From positions 124,001 to 188,000 of the forward strand of contig CAZHOJ010000006.1 of the NCBI GenBank assembly GCA_964534125.1: a DNA stretch of 64,000 bases, written 5' to 3'. Position numbers and translations under genes: made by a program. This document shows, in pieces, positions 50,923-59,469 of the stretch. The notes below the pieces were generated by a model that did not search any database, was not told the DNA's origin, and worked only from the letters and a program-made list of their open reading frames with translations. The stretch's first letter is position 1, and every line of letters starts with the position of its first letter. This DNA comes from 2-02-FULL-55-14 sp964534125 (lineage in GTDB: Bacteria > Bacteroidota > Ignavibacteria > UBA10030).

Positions 50923-52932
50923 ATGAGCACACCACACATCACCATCGACACTCCGGTCACGTACAGGTCCAACGGACTCCCGAAGGACCTGCTTCTCCGC
51001 CTGTACGAGGGCATCCTGCTTCCCCGAGTGATCGAGGAACGCATGCTCATTCTTCTCCGTCAGGGAAAGATCAGCAAGTGGTTCTCCGGCATCGGACAGG
51101 AAGCCATAGCGGTGGGGAGCACGATGGCGCTCCGGGACACCGACCATATCCTTCCGCTTCACAGGAACCTCGGCGTCTTCACCACACGCAACGTACCGCT
51201 CCAACGGCTGTTCGCTCAATGGGAGGGACGGCCGGATGGGTACACGAAGGGACGGGACAGATCGTTCCACTTCGGCGCTCCCAAGCACCGCATCGTCGGC
51301 ATGATCTCGCACCTTGGGGCCATGCTCGGCGTCGCGGATGGGCTTGCGCTGGCGGATGTTCTCGACGGGACAGATGGGCTTGCGATGGTCTTCTCCGGCG
51401 ACGGAGGGGCAAGCGAAGGGGACTTCCACGAGGCGATCAACGTGGCGTCCGTATGGGACCTGCCCGTGATCTTCGTCGTCGAGAACAACGGGTACGGGCT
51501 CTCGACGCCCTCGAAAGATCAGTTCCGGCAGAAGTACTTCGTGGACAAGGCTCACGGCTACGGCATCGAAGGTATGCAGGTGGACGGGAACAACATCCTG
51601 GACGTCTACACGATGTTCACGCGCGTCGCCGAAAAGGTCCGTGCCACACGTCGGCCGGTGCTCGTCGAGGCGATGACGTTCCGCATGCGCGGGCACGAGG
51701 AGGCCTCGGGCACGAAGTATGTACCGAAGGAGCTCATCGAAGGATGGAAGAAGAAAGACCCTGTTGAGAACTTCGAAAAGTACCTGCTGGAGAACAGAGT
51801 CATTAGTCAGGAAGATGTCGCTGCACTCCGCGGGCGTTTGAAGAAGGACATCATCGATGCATGGGAACGATCCGCATCGGGCGGTGAGGTGGAACCGGAT
51901 GTTGCCGCAGAGATGAGTGATGTCTATGCGCCGGCAAGGGTCGAGGAGGTCGCGCCCGATACCACACAGCAGACGACGAAGCGATTCGTGAACGCGGTGC
52001 AGGACGGACTGCGGCAGGCGATGGAGCGGGACCCGAAGCTCGTGCTGATGGGACAGGACATCGCCGAGTACGGCGGGGTGTTCAAGGTGACGGAAGGGTT
52101 CGTGGAGCAGTTCGGGAAGGAGCGGGTGCGGAACACGCCTCTGTGTGAGTCTGCCATTGTCGGTGCAGCACTGGGGCTTTCCATCGCTGGCCGGCCGTCC
52201 ATGGTAGAGATGCAGTTCGCAGACTTCGTCAGCTGCGGGTTCAATCAGATCGTGAACAACCTGGCGAAGACACATTATCGATGGGGACATGCACCGAACG
52301 TCGTGGTACGCATGCCCACCGGTGCCGGAGTGGGAGCGGGACCGTTCCACTCGCAGAGCACGGAGGCCTGGTTCACACATGTGCCGGGGCTGAAGGTGGT
52401 CTGTCCGTCGACGCCGTTCGACGCGAAAGGGCTCCTCACCGCGAGCCTTGCAGACCCGAATCCCGTTCTGTTCTTCGAGCATAAGTTCCTGTACCGGAGT
52501 ATCGATGGTCCGGTGCCCGATGATTACTATACGCTTCCGCTCGGCAAAGCATCAGTGGTGCGGCAAGGCACCGAAGCGACCATTGTCACCTACGGATGGG
52601 CCGTTCACTGGGCGCTGGAGGCGGCGGAGCAGAGCGGCAGAAGCATCGAGGTCATCGACCTGCGCACGCTGCTGCCGTGGGACGCTGAGACTGTTTCTGC
52701 ATCCGCACGAAAGACAGGCCGCGTGCTCGTTCTCAGCGAGGACACGCAGACAGGATCCTTCATCGGCGAGATCGCTTCGGCCATCGGTGAATCATGCTTC
52801 GAGCACCTGGATGCACCCGTGATGCGGCTCGGTTCGCTCGATTCGCCCGTACCTTTCAACCCAAAACTCGAACAGCAGTTCCTCGCACGCACGCGTCTCC
52901 CTGAAAAACTGAACGATCTTCTTTCCTATTGA
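50923..52932 (+). CDS. 2-oxoacid dehydrogenase E1, alpha and beta subunits fused
   Basis: 669 residues. Alpha part, about 15-330: TPP-binding GDGGASEGDFHEAINVASVW ending in NN; also GQEAIAVGSTMAL and EAMTFRMRGHEEASG. Beta part, about 345-669: LMGQDIAEYGGVFKVTEGF, NTPLCESAIVGAALGLSIAG, and GPFHSQSTEAWFTHVPGLKV. It decarboxylates pyruvate or a branched-chain 2-oxoacid and passes the acyl group to the E2 lipoyl domain. The fused form is common in Bacteroidota. E2 and E3 genes are not in the window. Sits right after the Mrp terminator, so it has its own transcription start or read-through. Confidence 0.92.
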   Translation: MSTPHITIDTPVTYRSNGLPKDLLLRLYEGILLPRVIEERMLILLRQGKISKWFSGIGQEAIAVGSTMALRDTDHILPLHRNLGVFTTRNVPLQRLFAQWEGRPDGYTKGRDRSFHFGAPKHRIVGMISHLGAMLGVADGLALADVLDGTDGLAMVFSGDGGASEGDFHEAINVASVWDLPVIFVVENNGYGLSTPSKDQFRQKYFVDKAHGYGIEGMQVDGNNILDVYTMFTRVAEKVRATRRPVLVEAMTFRMRGHEEASGTKYVPKELIEGWKKKDPVENFEKYLLENRVISQEDVAALRGRLKKDIIDAWERSASGGEVEPDVAAEMSDVYAPARVEEVAPDTTQQTTKRFVNAVQDGLRQAMERDPKLVLMGQDIAEYGGVFKVTEGFVEQFGKERVRNTPLCESAIVGAALGLSIAGRPSMVEMQFADFVSCGFNQIVNNLAKTHYRWGHAPNVVVRMPTGAGVGAGPFHSQSTEAWFTHVPGLKVVCPSTPFDAKGLLTASLADPNPVLFFEHKFLYRSIDGPVPDDYYTLPLGKASVVRQGTEATIVTYGWAVHWALEAAEQSGRSIEVIDLRTLLPWDAETVSASARKTGRVLVLSEDTQTGSFIGEIASAIGESCFEHLDAPVMRLGSLDSPVPFNPKLEQQFLARTRLPEKLNDLLSY

Positions 52933-52938
52933 GGCACC

Positions 52939-54075
52939 ATGGCACCCGGCCCCCTGCTGACACCGGCGCTCCTTCTCGATGCGGACATCATGGAACGGAA
53001 CATCGCCCGGATGCAGGAGCGGATGTCGGGCATGGGTGTCTCGCTTCGCCCGCACATCAAGACCCACAAGTGCATCGAGATCGGAAAGCTCCAGCAGAAA
53101 GCCGGAGCACGCGGCATCACGGTCTCGACCTTCTATGAAGCGCAGAAGTTCGCCGAAGCCGGATTCGACGACATCACCTGGGCGTTCCCTCTTCCTCCGG
53201 TATACGCCTCACGCGCGGCCGAACTGGCCCGCACCTGCACATTTCGAGTGGTCATTGACAGCATGGAGGCGAAAGGGCATCTCGATAAAGCGGCCCGGGT
53301 CTCCGGTGTGAAGCTCCATGTGTGGCTCAAGGTCGACTGCGGCAATCACCGGGCGGGTGTAGACCCTGATTCACCCGAGGCAGAACGGCTGGTGAAGGCG
53401 CTGAACGAATCGCAGGTGCTGCACTTCGACGGTATTCTGTCGCACTCGGGGCATGCGTATGCGGGGCAGAACCGGGACGAGATCCTCGCGGCAGCACGCC
53501 AGGAACGGGATGTCATGGTCGCTCTCGCCGAGCGAATGCGGGCGAAAGGGTACGGCGTTCCGGCCATCAGTATCGGCTCCACGCCTGCGATGTCGGTCAT
53601 CGATACCCTGGACGGGATCGACGAGGTCCGGCCGGGGAATTACGTCTTCTACGACTACACGATGGCCATGCTGGGCGTGTGCGGTGTGCAGGACTGCGCC
53701 CTGACGGTCCTCTCGAGCGTCATCTCCCATCAGCCCGGAGCATCGCACCTCGTCACGGATGCCGGCGCGCTGGGACTGTCGAAGGACACGGGTCCGACCC
53801 ATCTGAAGAACCCGATGGGCATGGGACCGCTCTACGAGGATTACGAGAAGAAGCGGCTGTTCGCCCACATCCATATGGGGGCATTGTCGCAGGAGCACGG
53901 GAAGGTGGTCGCGGACGATCCGTCTTTTCTGGAGGGACGGTTGCAGGTGGGGGAGCGGATACGTATCCTCGAGCATCACTCCTGCCTCACGGCTGCACAC
54001 CATGATGTCTATCACATCATGAGAAGCGGGGAGGTCGTCGATCGGTGGAACATACTACGGGGACGCATGTCATGA
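52939..54075 (+). CDS. D-threonine aldolase / D-serine dehydratase-like PLP enzyme
   Basis: 378 residues, fold type III. N-terminal alanine-racemase-like barrel with PLP lysine in LRPHIKTHKCIEIGKL (about residue 39-41), LKVDCGNHRAGV and ISIGSTPAMSV; C-terminal DSD domain with the metal site in EHHSCLTAAHHDVY. The family cleaves D-threonine to glycine and acetaldehyde or dehydrates D-serine; which one is not decidable. GAGG lies just before the ATG, and it overlaps the next gene by ATGA (54072-54075), linking it to a YdfG-like dehydrogenase that acts on hydroxy amino acids. Confidence 0.88.
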   Translation: MAPGPLLTPALLLDADIMERNIARMQERMSGMGVSLRPHIKTHKCIEIGKLQQKAGARGITVSTFYEAQKFAEAGFDDITWAFPLPPVYASRAAELARTCTFRVVIDSMEAKGHLDKAARVSGVKLHVWLKVDCGNHRAGVDPDSPEAERLVKALNESQVLHFDGILSHSGHAYAGQNRDEILAAARQERDVMVALAERMRAKGYGVPAISIGSTPAMSVIDTLDGIDEVRPGNYVFYDYTMAMLGVCGVQDCALTVLSSVISHQPGASHLVTDAGALGLSKDTGPTHLKNPMGMGPLYEDYEKKRLFAHIHMGALSQEHGKVVADDPSFLEGRLQVGERIRILEHHSCLTAAHHDVYHIMRSGEVVDRWNILRGRMS

Positions 54076-54845
54076 GATCACTGAAGGATGAGACCGTACT
54101 GATCACAGGAGCATCGAGCGGCATCGGCCAGGCGTGCGCGCGTGCGTGTGCGGAGGCCGGTGCGAAGGTCATCATCGCGGCACGGCGGAAGAACCGGCTG
54201 CAGGACCTTGCCGCCGACCTGAAGAGATCGTTCAACACGGAATGCTTCATCGTCGAGCTCGACGTGCGCGACCAGAAAGCGGTGACGCAGGCGTTCAACA
54301 AGTTGCCGGACGAATGGCAGAAGATCTCGGTCCTCGTCAACAACGCCGGCCTCAGCAGAGGGCTCGACAAGCTGCACGAGGGGAGCGTCGAGGACTGGGA
54401 GGAGATGGTCGACACGAACATCAAGGGGCTTCTCTATGTGAGCAAGCAGGTCATTCCGGGGATGGTGAAGCGGGGGAAGGGGACGGTGGTGAACATCGGC
54501 TCCATTGCCGGGCGCGAAGTGTACCCGCGAGGAAATGTCTACTGCGCGACGAAGTTCGCCGTTGACGCTCTGACGAAGGGAATGCGTCTCGACCTCGTGG
54601 ACACGCCGGTGAGGGTCTGCACGGTGGACCCGGGGCTTGTGGAAACAGAGTTCAGCAACATCCGCTTCCGCGGGGATGAAGAGCGGGCGAAGACCGTCTA
54701 CCAGGGGTACAAGCCGCTTGAGCCGAAGGACGTGGCTGATGCGGTCGTCTTCTGCGCCGCAGCACCGCCGCACGTGCAGATTGCCGAGGTCCTCATTCTC
54801 CCGACCGCCCAGGCCTCGCCCACCATGGTCCACAAGGAGTTGTAG
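54072..54845 (+). CDS. Short-chain dehydrogenase, YdfG-like
   Basis: 257 residues. TGASSGIGQACARACAEAG (cofactor loop, followed by AARRKNRL typical of NADP users), NNAGLSRG, catalytic S in VNIGSIAGR and YCATK (YxxxK). The later DPGLVETEFSNIRFRGD is the YdfG-group pattern. That group oxidises 3-hydroxy acids such as L-allo-threonine and serine. Translational coupling to the D-threonine aldolase-like gene supports a shared hydroxy-amino-acid pathway (inference). Confidence 0.88.
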   Translation: MRSLKDETVLITGASSGIGQACARACAEAGAKVIIAARRKNRLQDLAADLKRSFNTECFIVELDVRDQKAVTQAFNKLPDEWQKISVLVNNAGLSRGLDKLHEGSVEDWEEMVDTNIKGLLYVSKQVIPGMVKRGKGTVVNIGSIAGREVYPRGNVYCATKFAVDALTKGMRLDLVDTPVRVCTVDPGLVETEFSNIRFRGDEERAKTVYQGYKPLEPKDVADAVVFCAAAPPHVQIAEVLILPTAQASPTMVHKEL

Positions 54846-55013
54846 GGGCCTACGTGTGAATGGTTCTCGCAACGATCGCAAAGGTCCTTATAGATCATGT
54901 AGGCAGAGCTCGCAACGGTTTCTAAGGAAAGTTACCCTGCGTTGCGGGCGTTGCTCTCGTTGCGGACGTGGCGCGAAACCAACATTGCGGGATACTTTCG
55001 CAGACTATCAATC
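54846..55013. repeat. Intergenic region with dispersed GCAACG-type repeat, copy 2
   Basis: Contains GTTGCGGGCGTTGCTCTCGT and following bases (54941-54968), the inverse complement of the sequence at 19063-19092. Partial GCAACG units occur at 54870-54920. Noncoding. Confidence 0.6.
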
Positions 55014-55382
55014 ATGAGACTATTCGCTATCCTCGGAGCTGTCGGAGCGCTGTTGTCCGTTGCGCTCGGTGCCTTCGGCGCGCACGCATTGCGTAACGCG
55101 CTCTCGCCCGATATGCAGCAGACATTCGAGACGGGAGTCCGGTACCAGATGTATCATTCGCTTGCCCTGTTCGCCGTCGCGTGGGCCATCGACAGGTTCG
55201 GTCCGGCGCTGTTCACCACAGCCGGCTGGTTCTTCGTTGCCGGCATCGTGATCTTCTCAGGAAGCCTGTACATCCTCACGCTATCCGGCATCCGGTGGCT
55301 CGGCGCCATCACGCCCATCGGCGGGGTATCTCTACTGATTGGGTGGGGAGTGATGGTGTACGGGTTTTTGAAGCAGGGGTAG
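55014..55382 (+). CDS. DUF423 small membrane protein
   Basis: 122 residues from the ATG at 55014, which begins RLFAILGAVGALLSVALGAFGAHALR, the start pattern of DUF423 (YwdK/YgdD) proteins; reading farther upstream would enter repeat DNA. Four membrane helices; YQMYHSLALFAVAW and FSGSLYILTLSG are family motifs. Biochemical role not known. Confidence 0.9.
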   Translation: MRLFAILGAVGALLSVALGAFGAHALRNALSPDMQQTFETGVRYQMYHSLALFAVAWAIDRFGPALFTTAGWFFVAGIVIFSGSLYILTLSGIRWLGAITPIGGVSLLIGWGVMVYGFLKQG

Positions 55383-55442
55383 GGGAGGCCTCGCAACGAG
55401 CGCATAGAATACTTTAGCTATTGGTAATAGTGTTCTTTGCGG

Positions 55443-56006
55443 CTATTCCCCTTCTTCCCGCAACACATATTTTACCAGCACGCCCGTTGACGGCAGGTAC
55501 ATCCGTATCATCTTAATGGCGACGCGCTCCTGCGTCCATTCCTTCGATTCTCCTATCAGCGGTATCCATTTCCCTCCCGTCGACTCCCCGAACCGCTCGA
55601 GATTCATTTCCCAGATGTAGTCCAGGAATTCGTCCGGCACCGAAAGCATGTACGCGAAGCTCGCTGCGAGCATGGTCACAGAAACGAGAGCGGAATCCTC
55701 CTGCGTGAACTCGAACAGGATGAAGTACTCGGCCTCCGGACCCTTGATGTTGGTGACGAGGGGGAAGATATCGTCCCTTCCCGAACCGAGGTTCTCGTAT
55801 TTCAGATGTCCATAATCCGGCATCCACGTCAGTCCGAGCGTCGTCTGGATGAATGACGGCGTCTCTCCCCACGACACGTACTCGAAGTCGAAATGCGGTC
55901 GGGCAACGATCTGTGCATCAAGCGGCACAGGGCCTCCGGCCAGCATCCAGGCAATCCCTATCCAGCAACATCTTTTGCCCAGGGTCACCCGAAAATTCTC
56001 TTCCAT
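55443..56006 (-). CDS. Exported protein of unknown function
   Basis: 187 residues from the ATG at 56006 (GAGGAAGAAC directly upstream). N-terminal hydrophobic stretch about 14-30 (CCWIGIAWMLAGGPVPLDA) looks like a signal peptide. The rest is a mix of beta-type segments (FDFEYVSWGETPSF, LGLTWMPDYGHLKYENLGSG, IKGPEAEYFILFEFT) and helical ones, ending YVLREEGE. No family recognised. Third gene of a minus-strand group after the redoxin and the small peptide. Confidence 0.6.
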   Translation of the reverse strand: MEENFRVTLGKRCCWIGIAWMLAGGPVPLDAQIVARPHFDFEYVSWGETPSFIQTTLGLTWMPDYGHLKYENLGSGRDDIFPLVTNIKGPEAEYFILFEFTQEDSALVSVTMLAASFAYMLSVPDEFLDYIWEMNLERFGESTGGKWIPLIGESKEWTQERVAIKMIRMYLPSTGVLVKYVLREEGE

Positions 56007-56108
56007 GTTCTTCCTCGGTCCCATGCTGAGCGGTCTCTGCGTTCTTTGTGCGAGTCGATATTCTGCAGCCGGACAACAGGGCGCCCCGCTGTCCGGCCGC
56101 CTTGATGC

Positions 56109-56435
56109 TTACCCGAAGAGGCCTGTGAACCAATCCCAGGCGCACCCCAGCCCCGTCCAGACGCCGTATCCAGCACAGATACCGCCGACGACGGTGCCAT
56201 ACAGACTGCTGCCGATTTCGGACGGCCTGACGCCAGCGTCGTCCATGCAATCGCCGGCTGCGGCGACCGCGACATCGACACAGGTCGCCTTGCCGCCGAC
56301 GAGGCAGTCTGCTTCTTCAGCTGTGAGCTGATGGGGAACGATGTCCTGCACGACAGCTTCCTGCACGGGCGTGAAGGACGTCGTCAGTGCCATGATACCC
56401 AACAGCACGATCATCCCTGCTATCCTGGCACGCAT
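56109..56435 (-). CDS. Small secreted cysteine-containing peptide with double-glycine-type motif
   Basis: 108 residues, strong ribosome-binding site (AAGGAGGT, 6 bases before ATG). Hydrophobic N-terminus 1-22. Residues 37-48, LTAEEADCLVGG, fit the bacteriocin double-glycine leader pattern (L at -12, S/T at -11, E at -8, hydrophobic at -4, GG). The part after GG is 60 residues with four Cys (52, 63, 87, 98) and a Gly-rich hydrophobic end (TVVGGICAGYGVWTGLGCAW). A second hydrophobic leader before a GG motif is unusual. It overlaps the end of the redoxin gene by 16 bases. No peptidase-type exporter is visible nearby. Could be a bacteriocin-like or signalling peptide, or only a small secreted protein. 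Confidence 0.6.
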   Translation of the reverse strand: MRARIAGMIVLLGIMALTTSFTPVQEAVVQDIVPHQLTAEEADCLVGGKATCVDVAVAAAGDCMDDAGVRPSEIGSSLYGTVVGGICAGYGVWTGLGCAWDWFTGLFG

Positions 56436-57214
56436 GATGGTACCTCCTTCTTGAAAAGTGAACTGGAATAGTGAGTGAATGGACCCGCCGCCTGTCGCGG
56501 CCCATCCGGAAGAGCGAACTTCCCGGCGGATACCCGGGGGCCGACCGGGTCCGTTCGGGAGCCCGCTTTCCCGGCAGGACAGGCAGTGGGTACTCCCTCC
56601 TTTTGTTCATTTCGTCTTTGATCTTTCTCCACAGATGCCGCCGGGGACATACGGATATCCGTCCCGTCGAGCCTTCCCGCATCCGAGGCCCCCGGAGCAC
56701 CTGCACGGACGAACCGCGCCATCAGAAGACTGTCCTCCTGAAAACTGCGCGCGCCCGTCAGCGACAAACGGATCACATCATCTTCTCCCACAAACAAGAC
56801 CATCGGCACCCTCGAGACGCTGAACTGCGACCGCACGGATCCGTCCCGGTCGATGAAGACCGGAAAACCCGCGCCGACCGAAGCTGCCATCGAGTCGGTC
56901 AGTTCCGGAGAGTGGAGCGATATCCCGAACACCGGCACTTCGGGCATGATCTCCGAGAGCAGGGTAAAGTGCCCGAGTTCTGTCCGGCAATGCGGGCACG
57001 TGGGAGAGAAGACCAGAATGATGTGCTTGCTGAAGAAGGGGGATGGCAGATGTGTCGGCGTGCCGCGGAGGGAGGTCAGAGCGAGTTCAGGCCTGATGGT
57101 CCCGCGCAGCGGCCGCTGCATGTCCGACACGACATACGCGCCGATGAGCAATCCGCTGACGACAAGGATGACGAGCGCAGGAAGAGCGAAGCGCTCTTTG
57201 AAGGTCCCCCTCAT
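56420..57214 (-). CDS. TlpA/redoxin-like membrane-anchored thioredoxin-fold protein
   Basis: 264 residues from the ATG at 57214 (MRGTFKERF). One membrane segment (about 9-31), then a thioredoxin fold with active site FSPTCPHCRTEL (CPHC) and the cis-proline region VSRVPMVLFVGEDDVI. It faces the periplasm and probably reduces or forms disulfides or handles a peroxide. The last 80 or so residues (after MARFVRAGAP) are polar and low in hydrophobic residues, with no fold match, so a frameshift or later gene end is possible. Its end overlaps the cysteine-containing peptide gene, making that peptide a candidate substrate. Confidence 0.75.
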   Translation of the reverse strand: MRGTFKERFALPALVILVVSGLLIGAYVVSDMQRPLRGTIRPELALTSLRGTPTHLPSPFFSKHIILVFSPTCPHCRTELGHFTLLSEIMPEVPVFGISLHSPELTDSMAASVGAGFPVFIDRDGSVRSQFSVSRVPMVLFVGEDDVIRLSLTGARSFQEDSLLMARFVRAGAPGASDAGRLDGTDIRMSPAASVEKDQRRNEQKEGVPTACPAGKAGSRTDPVGPRVSAGKFALPDGPRQAAGPFTHYSSSLFKKEVPSCVPG

Positions 57215-57803
57215 TGGACAGGTCCGCACACTTGTGAGACAGACTAAAACCCATCTTCATTGCGCGCTTGGCGCGGTTGAATTTGCTACAAAGAAAGCAT
57301 AGGACACATAGCGGGATGAAAACTCACTTATGTGTTCTTTGTGTTCTCTGCGGCAAAGTACCTTCTAGATGGTTTCCAGATATCGCGCGGTTGCGCTCTG
57401 CGAAGGTAAGGCAGGAGAGAGGAGTTGTCAAGATACTCAGTATAGCCCCCTTTCCAAAACTGACGGCTGTCAATTGATATCAACAGCGGCAAATTACAGG
57501 AAAGTTGGAGCTGCAGCTTTGGCTGTATGCTGGTGCTGACGGTGCCCTTCGGAGATCAAGCCGTGAAGCGGCACCGCAGCACAGCGGCTTCGAGGACGTA
57601 GGAGATGCAGATCAAGATGGACGATGCCATCACTCGATATACGCCATCCCCGCCTGCAGCAGGCGGCCTACGACATGCTGGGGTGACGAAGATCGTGATT
57701 GGCGGTCAACCATGGCTTCTCAGAGTGCCACCCATCCGCTGACTCAAGGGCTACCACCGCATCTGACTACTGACTACTGACGACTGTCGACTGTCTACTC
57801 GCC
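57215..57803. other. Intergenic region with repeats
   Basis: About 590 bp without a convincing gene. Contains an AGAACACAAAGA-family stem-loop (57284-57355), a tight palindrome CCGCCTGCAGCAGGCGG (57650-57666), and copy 2 of the GTCGACAGTAGTCAG repeat (57763-57799, inverse orientation to copy 1). A 91-codon frame at 57505-57780 shows no protein-like character. Confidence 0.6.
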
Positions 57804-58784
57804 CTACGCCGCTCCCATCACCGCATTGATCGCCACCACCTCCACGATGTCGTTCACACTGCAGCCGCGGGAGAGGTCGAAGGCGGGCTTACGCAGCCCC
57901 TGGACCACAGGACCGATCGCCTCGGCACCGCCCAGACGCTGGGCCATTTTGTAGCCGATGTTTCCTGCATCGAGATCGGGGAAGATGAGCACATTCGCCT
58001 TGCCGGCGACGGCGCTTCCTTTGGCCTTCCGCTCCCCGACCGACAGAACGATGGCTGCGTCAAGCTGCAGTTCGCCGTCGATGCTCAGGTCGGGGCGCTT
58101 CTTCGCGGCGATCTCAGTGGCTTGGCGGACCTTGTCGATGTGCGGATGCTCGGCGCTCCCCTTTGTGGAGAAGGAAAGCATGGCCACGCGGGGCTGTTCG
58201 TCAGTCAGTTTCCGGTGGTTGTCCGCCGTGGCGATGGCGATGTCCGCCAGCTGCTCGGCGGTAGGATCGGGCACGACGGCGCAATCGGCGAACGAGAAGG
58301 TGCGGTCGGGGAAGATCATCAGGAAGAAGGAGGAGACCACGGAAATACCCTCGGCCACTCCGATGGCCTGAATGGCAGCCCGCAGAACGTCGCCGGTGGT
58401 GGAGAGGGAGCCGGCAACGCTGCCGTCGGCAATCCCCTCGCGGACCATCATGGCGCCGTAGAACAGAGGATGCTCGAGCGCCTTTCGGGCGGCCTCTTCG
58501 GTGAGGCCTTTGTGCTTCCGGAGTTCGAAGAATTTCTTCGACAGGTCGGCGTACTCAGCCGCCCTCCGGGGCTCGACGACGGAGATGCCGGAAAGGTCGA
58601 CCTTCTCAGCAGACGCCTTTGTGCGGATGTCAGCTTCTTTCCCGATGAGAGAAACGCGGGCGAGCTTGTCGTCAACGATCTTCCGGGCGGCGTGGATGGC
58701 GCGCTCGTCCGTGGCATCCGGAAGGATGATATGCTTATTGAGGGAGCGTGCTTTCGTGCGGATCTGATCAAGGAGTGTTGGCAT
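57804..58784 (-). CDS. pta: Phosphate acetyltransferase
   Basis: 326 residues, the short Pta form without the N-terminal DRTGG part. IILPDATDERAIHAARKIV, HPLFYGAMMVREGIADGSVAG, TGDVLRAAIQAIG, FADCAVVPDPTAEQLADIAI, ARVAMLSFSTKGSAEHP (as RVAMLSFSTKGSA) and ANVLIFPDLDAGNIGYK are all Pta signatures. It interconverts acetyl-CoA and acetyl phosphate. No ackA is beside it. Single minus-strand gene flanked by repeat-rich intergenic DNA. Confidence 0.96.
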   Translation of the reverse strand: MPTLLDQIRTKARSLNKHIILPDATDERAIHAARKIVDDKLARVSLIGKEADIRTKASAEKVDLSGISVVEPRRAAEYADLSKKFFELRKHKGLTEEAARKALEHPLFYGAMMVREGIADGSVAGSLSTTGDVLRAAIQAIGVAEGISVVSSFFLMIFPDRTFSFADCAVVPDPTAEQLADIAIATADNHRKLTDEQPRVAMLSFSTKGSAEHPHIDKVRQATEIAAKKRPDLSIDGELQLDAAIVLSVGERKAKGSAVAGKANVLIFPDLDAGNIGYKMAQRLGGAEAIGPVVQGLRKPAFDLSRGCSVNDIVEVVAINAVMGAA

Positions 58785-58851
58785 GGGAATGTTCTTTGTA
58801 GAGTAGGAGTGAAAATGAAATTGTATAGTTGAGCTGGTGCTGATGTAGGGT

Positions 58852-58944
58852 TACACGAAGGTACACGAAGTTTGCACGAAGCCCCACCAAGAAATGACCA
58901 AATCCTTCGTGTTCTTTCGTGCCGTCTTTGTGTGTCTTCGTGAA
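58852..58944. repeat. Inverted CACGAAG/CTTCGTG repeat
   Basis: TTACACGAAGGTACACGAAG on the left and CTTCGTGTTCTTTCGTG, TCTTTGTGTGTCTTCGTG on the right form an imperfect stem-loop between pta and the dehydrogenase remnant. Similar in style to the AGAACACAAAGA repeats. Confidence 0.55.
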
Positions 58945-58968
58945 CAGTTCTCAGGCAAGCGCCTGATC

Positions 58969-59100
58969 TCACCAGACCAGCAGCACCTTCGCCCTCCGCA
59001 CCTTTCCTCTCTGCAACTTTATGAATGCGCGGTCGGCCTCATCGAGTGAGTATGCCTGGACTTCCGGCCGGAGGTGCGTCCCAGCCGTCAGGGTCAGGAA
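58969..59100 (-). pseudogene. C-terminal remnant of a zinc-type alcohol dehydrogenase
   Basis: The frame ends THLRPEVQAYSLDEADRAF and continues IKLQRGKVRRAKVLLVW to a TGA-type stop. This is the usual C-terminus of medium-chain zinc alcohol dehydrogenases (P-E-V-x-x-Y-x-L-x-x-A-N-x-A, then G-x-I-x-G-A-K-V-L). Upstream sequence in the same frame (59100-59295) is unlike the enzyme, and no Rossmann or zinc motif is present, so only about 35-45 residues survive. Probably a decayed gene. Confidence 0.6.
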
Positions 59101-59469
59101 TCCACTTGCCCCCAGAAATTTCTGCCTCTCTCTGGATGCTCTCTCAAAAAAAGCTCTGCCACATAAAGCGATAATAGCACGCAAGTGATTTCTGCTCAGA
59201 CTCTGTGCCGTGTGCGCTGACAAGCGTTGGTCGGGCAGGTTCTTTTCGGCCCTCGCGCGCTTTGCGAGAGATTTCTCTGTGGTCCGATCATTCAACTTGT
59301 GTGCCTGGGCGGAACTCTCGCTGGCACGATTTCGTCAAAACGAGACCTGACTTTTTGTCAAGTTTAACATGAGGGATTCGCCGTAAATCCCCACAATCCC
59401 ATATCTTACAACATTTTCGGGTTGTGACCTTCACGTTGGCAGTCTGACAATATTTCACTACTATTCAAC
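59101..59469. other. Intergenic region before miaB
   Basis: About 370 bp. No gene seen. AT-rich stretch ATCCCATATCTTACAACATT with GACAATATTTCACTACTATT close to the miaB start may hold its promoter, but no consensus boxes can be fixed. Confidence 0.4.

Noticed and set aside
50857..52482. 541-codon frame opposite the E1 dehydrogenase gene
   Set aside because: It is antisense to a clearly conserved enzyme and has no recognisable motif; long antisense frames are expected at this GC content.
57505..57780. 91-codon plus-strand frame
   Set aside because: Composition is not protein-like, no ribosome-binding site is evident, and it runs into the dispersed repeat.
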